A stretch of DNA of 45,275 nucleotides from a virus, in IMG/VR virus record IMGVR_UViG_3300005541_000006, positions 1-45,275 of that record, one strand, 5' to 3'. Position numbers and translations under genes: made by a program. The notes under the pieces are model-generated. The model had not been told where the DNA came from and searched no databases. It worked only from the letters and a program-made list of their open reading frames with translations. Shown here one piece after another: positions 37,257 to 43,196 of the stretch. Every line of letters starts with the position of its first letter. Positions within the stretch are counted from its first letter, which is position 1.

Positions 37257-37339
37257 TCCCCACTGGCTGGAGAGCGGCTGTGGGATGGGGAATGCTCTTT
37301 CTAGTAGCTGCTTTATGGGTGTTTTATGACAGATATTAA
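37238..37339 (+). CDS. single-TM miniprotein, 33 aa
   Basis: ATG 37238 to TAA 37339. After a short basic start (MRHVTLIPTGWRAAV) there is one hydrophobic helix (GWGMLFLVAALWVFYDRY). GAGG at 37223-37226 may be a distant SD. It overlaps the next gene by 14 bases. Similar tiny membrane proteins are at 1614, 1745 and 38770. Confidence 0.45.
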   Translation: MRHVTLIPTGWRAAVGWGMLFLVAALWVFYDRY

Positions 37340-37781
37340 TAAATACGCTGCTGAGAGCGTTCAGGAGTACCCCGAGATCACAGAAGAATGGCGGCAACTA
37401 AGGATGCGCGGGTTCATCGAGCAGGCTTATCGTTTCGGCCTCCAAGACGGTTCCAAAGCCCTACGAGACGAGCGAGCCGCCGATCCAGCGCCCGCAGAGG
37501 GAGCGCCGCTAGATATTTGTCCGGTTACTAGCCCGTTAACGGACGATGAGATCAGGGACGGTCCCAGGGATATCGTTGTGGCCTATCTTCAATGGCGTAT
37601 TCGACAACTAGAAGCTCCTGAGGCAGCCCCCGCACCGGCAGAGTGCCCGGTAACGCCGCAGGAGTTGCGAGATTACGCCTCCCAACTTGATTTAGGAGGA
37701 CAACCTGCATGGCTATCGCCGGAGGTTCGTGAATGGACTAGAAAGATTCGTGCTCTTGCGGACTATCTGGAGAAACGCTGA
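37326..37781 (+). CDS. hypothetical protein, 151 aa
   Basis: A charged helical protein with two Pro/Ala-rich linkers (residues 55-65 and 98-110) that divide it into three helical parts (ITEEWRQLRMRGFIEQAYRF; RDIVVAYLQWRIRQLEAPE; ELRDYASQLDLGG). The linkers resemble those of modular phage early proteins. No function recognised. TGATG-type coupling to the next gene at 37781. Confidence 0.65.
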   Translation: MTDINKYAAESVQEYPEITEEWRQLRMRGFIEQAYRFGLQDGSKALRDERAADPAPAEGAPLDICPVTSPLTDDEIRDGPRDIVVAYLQWRIRQLEAPEAAPAPAECPVTPQELRDYASQLDLGGQPAWLSPEVREWTRKIRALADYLEKR

Positions 37782-38188
37782 TGACGGAAGAACAAATAAA
37801 CCGGCTGGCTGAGTTGGAAGCGCAGGCAACACCGGGGAAGGTTCGAGTGGCGATGCATGGCTATAACGTCAAGTCCGACCTAACCGGGACGGACCACGAT
37901 GGAGATTACTACGAGAACATCTTCTCCGTGCCTTGTGGTCCCAAGGCGACTATCAAGGCTGTTGAGCAATTCGAGCACGATGCTGACTTGTATGTCGAGC
38001 TTCGCAACGCAGCCCCATCCATCATCGCGGACTTGCGGGCGTATCGAGCATTGGAGAAGGCGGCGCGGGGTGTAGCGCGCGACGTTTGCAGCTTGTTGTG
38101 CCCGTCTGAACGAATAGGTGAAGAATGGAAGCATCACCCGGAATGCGTGGCGCTCCGCGCGGCCCTGGCGGCGATAGAGGAGCATTGA
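37781..38188 (+). CDS. Ea22-like family protein, 135 aa
   Basis: The N-terminus EQINRLAELEAQATPGKVRV and the later HDADLYVELRNAAPSIIADL are the typical frame of Ea22-like phage early proteins, which occur in early regions of lambdoid and other phages and have no firm biochemical role. A Cys-containing helix follows (ARDVCSLLCPSERIGEEWKH). Its stop overlaps the ATG of the second 29-residue peptide. Confidence 0.6.
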   Translation: MTEEQINRLAELEAQATPGKVRVAMHGYNVKSDLTGTDHDGDYYENIFSVPCGPKATIKAVEQFEHDADLYVELRNAAPSIIADLRAYRALEKAARGVARDVCSLLCPSERIGEEWKHHPECVALRAALAAIEEH

Positions 38189-38277
38189 TGCTTGTTCGTT
38201 TTATTCTTACGCCCCGACCGCTGGTTTTCAAAAGCACGGCTGTCTCGGCGATCTCAGGAGAGGAGTTTTGCAAATGA
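38188..38277 (+). CDS. 29-aa leader-type peptide, copy 2
   Basis: ATG 38188 overlaps the previous TGA (TGATG). The peptide has LTPR near its start and ends SAISGEEFCK, paralogous to the peptide at 36635. Its 3' codons carry GGAGAGGAG, the SD of the next gene, and ATGA overlap couples them. The conserved ends and variable middle suggest either a conserved peptide or a conserved translation-start cassette. Confidence 0.5.
   Translation: MLVRFILTPRPLVFKSTAVSAISGEEFCK
38246..38266 (+). repeat. 21-bp exact repeat carrying an SD, copy 2
   Basis: Identical to 36693-36713; here it provides the ribosome-binding site for ATG 38274. Confidence 0.9.
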
Positions 38278-38726
38278 CGAAAGAGCATCACCGGGAGAAA
38301 GAGATTGCCCGAGAGATGGGAGATTGCGTCCACTTCCCCGGCATCCAGCACGCTGAGTGTCGCGCTGGCGTGAATATGCGGCAACTCGTCGGCGGTCCAG
38401 ACTTCGGGTGGGCAGCACGCCTGCCGTGTCTCCAAATGGACGCGGCGAAGTGCGAGGTTACGTGCCCATCACGCAAGTTCCCCACTCGCGAGGAAGCCGA
38501 GGCCGAACTTGCGGAACACGACGCCAGGATGGAAAAGTTTCTGATCTCTATGCGAGCGGCCAAGGACCATGCGAAGCAATTAGGGCTCGGTCGCGGGAAC
38601 GGTGGACAAGGTAGATTAGCCTGTCCATCCGGGTGCGGCGGTGAACTTCGCTATTCCGTCGCATCTGTTAATGGCCACATGCACGCGGCGTGCTCAACGA
38701 AGGGTTGCGTCTCATGGATGGAATGA
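38274..38726 (+). CDS. conserved phage zinc-ribbon protein, 150 aa
   Basis: ATG 38274 is chosen for its ATGA overlap and SD. The N-terminal part has CVHFPGIQHAECRAGVNMR and a Cys pair (CEVTCPSRKFPTREEAEAEL); the C-terminal part has CPSGCGGELRYSVASVNGHM and ends CVSWME. This is a pattern I recognise from many phages (CP.CGG.L.YS.A..NGH....C.T..C..WME). Its function is unknown; it probably binds two zinc ions. Confidence 0.75.
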   Translation: MTKEHHREKEIAREMGDCVHFPGIQHAECRAGVNMRQLVGGPDFGWAARLPCLQMDAAKCEVTCPSRKFPTREEAEAELAEHDARMEKFLISMRAAKDHAKQLGLGRGNGGQGRLACPSGCGGELRYSVASVNGHMHAACSTKGCVSWME

Positions 38727-38769
38727 CCCCGCAGACGGCGACCACTAATAAACGTAACGGAGGCAACCA

Positions 38770-38889
38770 ATGAGCACAGGTGAACGCCGCGATCCAGAGA
38801 TCGAGGGTCGCGTGGGTTGGTTTATTGTCGGCTTCGTTTGCGGAGCACTCTTTATGGGAGTTTTGCTGGAATGGTTGCTGGTTAGATGA
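38770..38889 (+). CDS. single-TM miniprotein, 39 aa
   Basis: SD GGAGG (38759-38763) lies 6 bases before ATG 38770. The product has a polar N-terminus and one transmembrane helix (VGWFIVGFVCGALFMGVLLE). It overlaps the next gene's ATG. The clear SD makes translation likely. Role unknown. Confidence 0.6.
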   Translation: MSTGERRDPEIEGRVGWFIVGFVCGALFMGVLLEWLLVR

Positions 38890-39143
38890 TGCCGAATAAT
38901 CCCGAGCGCCCTGAGTTGGAGAAAATGCTTGAATGTTGCGACGTCGATAGCTCTCTCCAATCGCGGCCACTAGCTAACGTAATCCGCTACGCCCTCGCAC
39001 TTGAGCAGCGTGTACTGGAGTTGGAGGCGGATCGCGAGCGGCTGGATTGGCTCTGGGATAACGGAAGGATCGATATTTCAGATGACGACGGCGCGTTGTC
39101 ACCGCGCGAAGCCATCGACGCCGCGAGAGGAGCGAAGAAATGA
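38886..39143 (+). CDS. conserved small phage protein, 85 aa
   Basis: Residues 30-60 form a coiled coil (YALALEQRVLELEADRERLD) followed by WLWDNGRIDI and ending LSPREAIDAARGAKK. The combination RLDWL ... (R)xAIDAA is a very common signature of small early phage proteins of unknown function. ATG 38886 or 38889 starts it; ATGA at 39140 couples it to the next, broken frame. Confidence 0.65.
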   Translation: MMPNNPERPELEKMLECCDVDSSLQSRPLANVIRYALALEQRVLELEADRERLDWLWDNGRIDISDDDGALSPREAIDAARGAKK

Positions 39144-39537
39144 TCCAAGTACAATCGATGACACTTTTTTGAACCGTGGACTTGTGCTCACTGCGACAAA
39201 TTCGTAGCTGCGAATGAGCCGCATGGCAAGCCAGAATGTGAAGCCCCGTATCCACGGATCACGGCGGAAATCACAACTACGCCTTGCATTAACTGCGGAA
39301 ACCTCCGCACCCAACTCGCCGCCGCGACCAAGCGTGCCGAGGGTGCTGAAGCTGCGGCGGTTAGTTTAAACAAGCAGTTAGCCACAAGCCACCAGGAGCG
39401 GGATGCGCTGAAGAAGTTGCTGTGGTCTCGCGTTCGACGACGAGCATCTTGACGCGATCACGGCAGACTGGGAAGCAATACGTGCAGCCCTCGCCGAGCC
39501 GAGCGATTCCATTCCAGAACGAAAGGTAGTAGACTGA
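39140..39537 (+). pseudogene. Cys-rich/coiled-coil gene interrupted by two +1 frame changes
   Basis: ATG 39140 reads 10 codons to TGA 39170-39172 at a T6 run. Skipping one T opens a frame (EPWTCAHCDKFVAANEPHGK ... CINCGNLRTQLAAATKRAEG, a zinc ribbon then coiled coil) that has no start codon of its own and stops at 39452. A second +1 change near 39412-39432 would continue as AFDDEHLDAITADWEAIRAA to TGA 39537, also without its own start. At the first site the P-site codon TTT can re-pair perfectly one base on, with TGA in the A site, so programmed frameshifting is possible there; the second site has no such signal. Confidence 0.6.
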
Positions 39538-39541
39538 CTGC

Positions 39542-40153
39542 ATGGCAATCGTAACTGACCAATCGACCTTCAATGCGCTGTTTTGGGCATCGCGCGACCC
39601 GCGCCTCGCCGCGCTCCAGAATCTCAAGACGCCCGCTGGCCTGCCTGACATCGGCGCGCGCATGGCACAGGCGCAGACACTCGCGTCTGCGGGCTTGGTG
39701 GTGATCGCGGGCATAGACATTGACGGCGACGATCCGTTCTTCTACATGCGTGATCTCGCCTCACTCGGGTTTGTGTGGCAAGAGGCGCTGTTCCAGCAGC
39801 CGCTGCCGACCGACAGCATCCTTGAATACCAGGACGCATCGAAGGCTTACCCGAAGTCAGTCAAGATTTCGCTGAACGATGCAGACTATCCGGCGCTTGT
39901 TCCTCCAACGCCTCCGCCTGTGGAGCAATCGCCTATCGGCGCGGCGTCCGGTCTTCCTGGCGAATATGGGATTAACGCTCAAAACTTCTACACGAACGGC
40001 GTGGCGAATTATCGGGAAGGCCAAGCCAGTACACCGTTCACTGCACCTGATGGTGAGGTGCTCTATGCCCATTGGGGACCGTCCACGCTGTTCTGGGGGT
40101 GGGCATGGTACACGGAAGCTGCACTGGCCGCGACCAAACAGGCGGGAGGGTGA
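39542..40153 (+). CDS. hypothetical protein, 203 aa
   Basis: Begins 4 bases after the end of the broken gene, with GAAAGG (39521-39526) upstream. It has a globular N-terminal half (FNALFWASRDPRLAALQNLK; GLVVIAGIDIDGDDPFFYMR), a Pro-rich linker (VPPTPPPVEQSP) and a C-terminal domain rich in aromatics (FWGWAWYTEAALAATKQAGG). Nothing enzymatic is recognised. It opens the late block that leads to lysis and terminase genes, so a virion role is plausible. Confidence 0.6.
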   Translation: MAIVTDQSTFNALFWASRDPRLAALQNLKTPAGLPDIGARMAQAQTLASAGLVVIAGIDIDGDDPFFYMRDLASLGFVWQEALFQQPLPTDSILEYQDASKAYPKSVKISLNDADYPALVPPTPPPVEQSPIGAASGLPGEYGINAQNFYTNGVANYREGQASTPFTAPDGEVLYAHWGPSTLFWGWAWYTEAALAATKQAGG

Positions 40154-40157
40154 GGCA

Positions 40158-40733
40158 ATGACGGTTGACCAAAAGAGAGCGCGCTTGCGCGAGATGAACG
40201 CCGAGATTGACCGGCAGATTGCAGCCGAAAGATCGTTTGGGCCTCGCGCTGTGTATCGCTTCGAGGGTACCCGAATCGGCGTGTTCGCAGCGTTGTTAGC
40301 GTTGATGCTGATGACCGTTGCCTGCTCCAAGCTCGCCGTGCTCCAGCAAATCGTGGACGATACCGCGCTCGCCGTGCCGATCCTCGAGGCTGCGGGCGTG
40401 CCGATTCCGCCGCAGGTGCCCGCGTACGTCGCGGCTGTCGCGAACTGCATCGGCATGCAGCCAGCGCAGCCCACCAGCGCGGAACTGCTGGCGATCTCGG
40501 AATGCTTGGCGAAGCAAATCGCGCCCACGCTGCCGCCCGGCCTGCCGCAAGCAGTCGCCAACATCGTAGCGCTGATTGTGCAGGACGTGCAGAATTATCT
40601 TAATCAAAATCCTGTGGCGATCGCCGTCGCAAAGGGCGCGAGACCAATTGTTAAGCTCAGCGCGGGCGATCTTGCCAAGTTACAGGCGATGCGGGCGAAA
40701 GCTCAAGCGACCGTAAAGGCGCTGCGGAAGTAG
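40158..40733 (+). CDS. membrane-anchored or lipoprotein-like protein, 191 aa
   Basis: ATG 40158 is chosen for its strong SD (GGGAGGGTGAGG, 40144-40155). After a charged 38-residue cytoplasmic-type segment comes a hydrophobic helix (IGVFAALLALMLMTVAC) whose end matches a lipobox (MTVAC). The remainder is helical and Pro/Ala-rich (PILEAAGVPIPPQVPAYVAA). The long charged lead is unusual for a lipoprotein, so an internal start at ATG 40305 or a type II anchor are both possible. Role unknown. Confidence 0.55.
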   Translation: MTVDQKRARLREMNAEIDRQIAAERSFGPRAVYRFEGTRIGVFAALLALMLMTVACSKLAVLQQIVDDTALAVPILEAAGVPIPPQVPAYVAAVANCIGMQPAQPTSAELLAISECLAKQIAPTLPPGLPQAVANIVALIVQDVQNYLNQNPVAIAVAKGARPIVKLSAGDLAKLQAMRAKAQATVKALRK

Positions 40734-40737
40734 GGCG

Positions 40738-41130
40738 ATGCTGACGCTGCAGCAACTTGACGGGCGATTTATTCGTTACCGAGAAGAAACCAAGGACGAA
40801 ATGTTTGCTCGCGGCGTATCGAAGCCAGCGCAGTTCTTTGAGCGCGTCAATTCACTTGGAGAGGCTCATGGTGTTCGGTTTATTTGTCCAAAGTCTTTTG
40901 TCGCTCATAATGGTCCGGTCGGGGCACATTCAGTACAGGTCTATTTCGCGGGTAGCCCTGTGCCGCCTGAAATGGGAGTGAATGAAGCAGGTGAAACGGT
41001 TCGGTGGGCTGCCAGTGGAACATCCCTGGATGATTTATCCCTTTCGCCGTCAATCCAGGAACAAGACAATGAGTGTGGTTGGCACGGATTCGTCGGAAGC
41101 AGTGGCGTCCCGCCGGGGAGCGCAAACTGA
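40738..41130 (+). CDS. DUF6527-like phage protein, 130 aa
   Basis: The C-terminal half has VRWAASGTSLDDLSLSPSIQ and CGWHGFVGSSG, the pattern (W..SG..L..L.L.PSI...C..HG.I..G.V) of a small zinc-type family that I associate with DUF6527; the middle has GVRFICPKSFVAHNGPVGAH. Family function is unknown. TGATG couples it to the next gene. Confidence 0.55.
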   Translation: MLTLQQLDGRFIRYREETKDEMFARGVSKPAQFFERVNSLGEAHGVRFICPKSFVAHNGPVGAHSVQVYFAGSPVPPEMGVNEAGETVRWAASGTSLDDLSLSPSIQEQDNECGWHGFVGSSGVPPGSAN

Positions 41131-41294
41131 TGAACGCGCTAGGGTCTATTCTTGATGCCTTGTTGAAGTGCTCCAAATGCGGCGCAAGGTGCCGTCTGAG
41201 AGATGCGATTCCCTGTATCGGCTCAGACGGCGAAGACGGCACTGGGTTTGGATGTCCCATTCCAGATTGCGGAGGATCATTACAGGATGCCTAA
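41130..41294 (+). CDS. small Cys-rich zinc-ribbon protein, 54 aa
   Basis: ATG 41130 overlaps the previous TGA. Six Cys in 54 residues (CSKCGARC at 14-21, C29, CPIPDC at 42-47) point to one or two zinc sites. The stop overlaps the start of the peptidase gene by 8 bases. Function unknown. Confidence 0.6.
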   Translation: MNALGSILDALLKCSKCGARCRLRDAIPCIGSDGEDGTGFGCPIPDCGGSLQDA

Positions 41295-42054
41295 CCGATT
41301 CTACGGCTGGCGGCGCGGACTGCCATCGCGCCGCTTCCCGCAGCTCGCGCTTACCGCATACCCCGCGTTGCCCGCCAGCGTTGATTTGACGACGCTCGGC
41401 TACCTGCCGCCCATCTGGGACCAGGGGCAGACTTCGAGCTGCACAGGACACGGCGTAACGCGCGGCATCATGTACGCACGCGCGAAGGCAGGCAAGCCGT
41501 TCGTGGACCTGTCGCGGCTGTTCCCGTACTACAATGCGAGGTTCGCCGAGGGCCAAGCCGACCAGGACAGTGGCGCTGTGATCGGCGACGTCGTGGACGC
41601 AGCGCTCAAGTACGGCGACTGCCCTTATAGCGACTTACCCACGGATCCGGCCTTGGTTGTCCAGCATCCAACGGAGGCCGCTTTCGATGACGCAGTACCA
41701 AACAAGTCCCAAACTGCGACCCGCGTGCTCGGCTCAACCGGCGCATCGCTTGAGTACCATCTGCGCCACTGCCTGGCCGTGCTGGGCGTGCCTGTGATCA
41801 TCGGCATATCGGTGTATGAGAGCTTCGAGAGCGAAGAGGTCGCCAAGACCGGCATTGTGCCGATGCCCGCGGCGGATGAGGTAATGGTCGGCGGCCACTG
41901 CGTTACCGTGGTAGGTTACGATGACGCAAGCAAGCTGCTGAAGTGCGAGAACAGCTGGGGCACAGACTGGGGGCAGGCGGGGCGCTTCCAGATCCCGTAT
42001 GCTTACGTATTCGACCCGGGCCTCGCGGACGATTTCCACGCGATCACGCTATGA
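41287..42054 (+). CDS. papain-like (C1A) cysteine peptidase, 255 aa
   Basis: All four papain-site residues are present in order and spacing: Q46 (oxyanion) and C52 (nucleophile) in IWDQGQTSSCTGHG, H204 in GGHCVTVVGYDD, and N222 in CENSWGTDWGQAGRF. There is no signal peptide and only a short N-terminal segment, so no classical inhibitory propeptide. ATG 41287 is used because the frame upstream runs through the zinc-ribbon gene. It is coupled (ATGA) to a lysin-like gene and followed by a holin-like gene, so it may act in lysis, or mature virion proteins; neither is proven. Confidence 0.85.
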   Translation: MPNRFYGWRRGLPSRRFPQLALTAYPALPASVDLTTLGYLPPIWDQGQTSSCTGHGVTRGIMYARAKAGKPFVDLSRLFPYYNARFAEGQADQDSGAVIGDVVDAALKYGDCPYSDLPTDPALVVQHPTEAAFDDAVPNKSQTATRVLGSTGASLEYHLRHCLAVLGVPVIIGISVYESFESEEVAKTGIVPMPAADEVMVGGHCVTVVGYDDASKLLKCENSWGTDWGQAGRFQIPYAYVFDPGLADDFHAITL

Positions 42055-42446
42055 ACGACCTTATTCAGCGCGTCGTCAACGCCATCTGCACACAAGAAGG
42101 GATGCCGGGCGACTACGCCAACCCCGGCAACCTCCGCGGCGCGCCCTGGCTCACGGAGCCGCTCATCCTCAATGGCTTTTGGCGCCCCAATTCGCGCGCT
42201 CAGGGCGTTGCAGGACTCGCGCACCTGGTCGCGCTGCACACCGCCGAAGGTAACACGCTCACCGACTTCATCGCGGGGCACCCCGGCGTTTATGCAGGCT
42301 TCGCGCCCGGCGGCGACAAGAACGACCCAGTAGCCTACATCGCCAATGTCAAGCAATGGGCCGCGATTCCCGACGCCGACGTGCCGCTCTTGAACTTCAT
42401 CCTGGACGCGCTGGCAGTGCCGGAAGCGCCGGAAGTGGTAACGTAA
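42051..42446 (+). CDS. lysozyme/transglycosylase-like protein, 131 aa
   Basis: The start IQRVVNAICTQEGMPGDYAN then PGNLRGAPW is the pattern of a short lysozyme-like family in phages, in which the Glu of QEG (residue 16) is the likely catalytic acid; FWRPNSRAQGVAGLAHLVAL and VAYIANVKQWAAIPDADVPL complete it. It would cleave peptidoglycan as endolysin or virion lysin. It is ATGA-coupled to the peptidase and followed by a two-TM holin candidate. Confidence 0.65.
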   Translation: MNDLIQRVVNAICTQEGMPGDYANPGNLRGAPWLTEPLILNGFWRPNSRAQGVAGLAHLVALHTAEGNTLTDFIAGHPGVYAGFAPGGDKNDPVAYIANVKQWAAIPDADVPLLNFILDALAVPEAPEVVT

Positions 42447-42463
42447 GGCAGGAGGGAATCTGA

Positions 42464-42628
42464 ATGATAGTTTACCTGCCGGTTCTGGTCGCGCTCATCG
42501 GCGTGCTGATGTACGCGCTCTGCGTCAATCCCAAGCTCGCCGAAACCGGCCGCATCATGTTTTTCTGCGGACTACTCGCGTTCCTGTTGCAAGGCGAGCA
42601 GCTTGTTAAGGTGATCAACGGACGCTAA
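42464..42628 (+). CDS. putative holin or small membrane protein, 54 aa
   Basis: Strong SD AGGAGGG (42450-42456) before ATG 42464. Two hydrophobic helices (IVYLPVLVALIGVLMYALCV, residues 2-21; and RIMFFCGLLAFLLQG, residues 30-44) separated by a short polar turn with KLAETG. Small two-TM proteins with this pattern commonly sit next to phage lysins. A TAATG overlap joins it to the small terminase gene. Confidence 0.6.
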   Translation: MIVYLPVLVALIGVLMYALCVNPKLAETGRIMFFCGLLAFLLQGEQLVKVINGR

Positions 42629-43071
42629 TGGGCCGCCCGTCCAGCTTCACGCAGGAGATCGCTGACGAAATCTGTGAGCGCTTAGCTCGGGGGGAAAGCC
42701 TTACCACTATTTGCATGGATGAAGAGCTTCCTGGTTTCCGTACTGTTTTCACATGGTTAGCTGAGAAAGCTGAATTTCAGCAGCAGTACGCGCGAGCACG
42801 TGAGATTCAAGCCGAAGCGGAATTCGAAAAGATGCTGGAGATTGCGGATACTCCCCAACTTGGCCAGAAAACCAAGACTACCGACAAAGGCCTCGAAATT
42901 ACGACCGGCGACATGACCGAACATCGCAGGCTTCAAGTTGATACTCGCAAGTGGATCTTGGCACGGATGTTCCCCAAGAAGTACGGCGATGCCACCACGT
43001 TGAAGCACGCCGATCCCGACGGGAACGCGCTCAAGGTTCAGGTTGAGGAGATCAGGGGAAACACGGAGTGA
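42628..43071 (+). CDS. terS: small terminase subunit, 147 aa
   Basis: TerS recognises packaging DNA and regulates the large subunit. The N-terminus GRPSSFTQEIADEICERLAR, GESLTTICMDEELPG and FTWLAEKAEFQQQYARAREI is the standard HTH-plus-helical-hairpin pattern of phage TerS proteins. The C-terminal part is helical then acidic. It is followed, after a 125-base gap holding a short frame, by the large subunit. Confidence 0.85.
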   Translation: MGRPSSFTQEIADEICERLARGESLTTICMDEELPGFRTVFTWLAEKAEFQQQYARAREIQAEAEFEKMLEIADTPQLGQKTKTTDKGLEITTGDMTEHRRLQVDTRKWILARMFPKKYGDATTLKHADPDGNALKVQVEEIRGNTE

Positions 43072-43190
43072 AGCGCTTCTGCGGGCTACCGCTGCGTACA
43101 GTGCGGGAGCATAACAGATACGATCTAACTTTCGGTGATTGTTTGTCAAGCGACCGCGAAAACATTGGTGATTCTCGAATCTCTACTTAA
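43068..43190 (+). CDS. possible 40-aa peptide between terminase genes
   Basis: GTG 43068 overlaps the TerS stop (GTGA), and the frame ends at TAA 43190, 6 bases before the large-terminase start. The product is basic then polar (VKRFCGLPLRTVREHNRYDL). The gap is long for this genome and the base composition is more A/T-rich here, so it may instead be a spacer or hold a packaging signal. Confidence 0.35.
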   Translation: MKRFCGLPLRTVREHNRYDLTFGDCLSSDRENIGDSRIST

Positions 43191-43196
43191 ACCAGG

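Noticed and set aside
38727-38769. Small peptide starting within the end of the zinc-ribbon gene
   Set aside because: Only 16 codons with low-complexity Thr/Asn content; it is better explained as the SD spacer for the gene at 38770.
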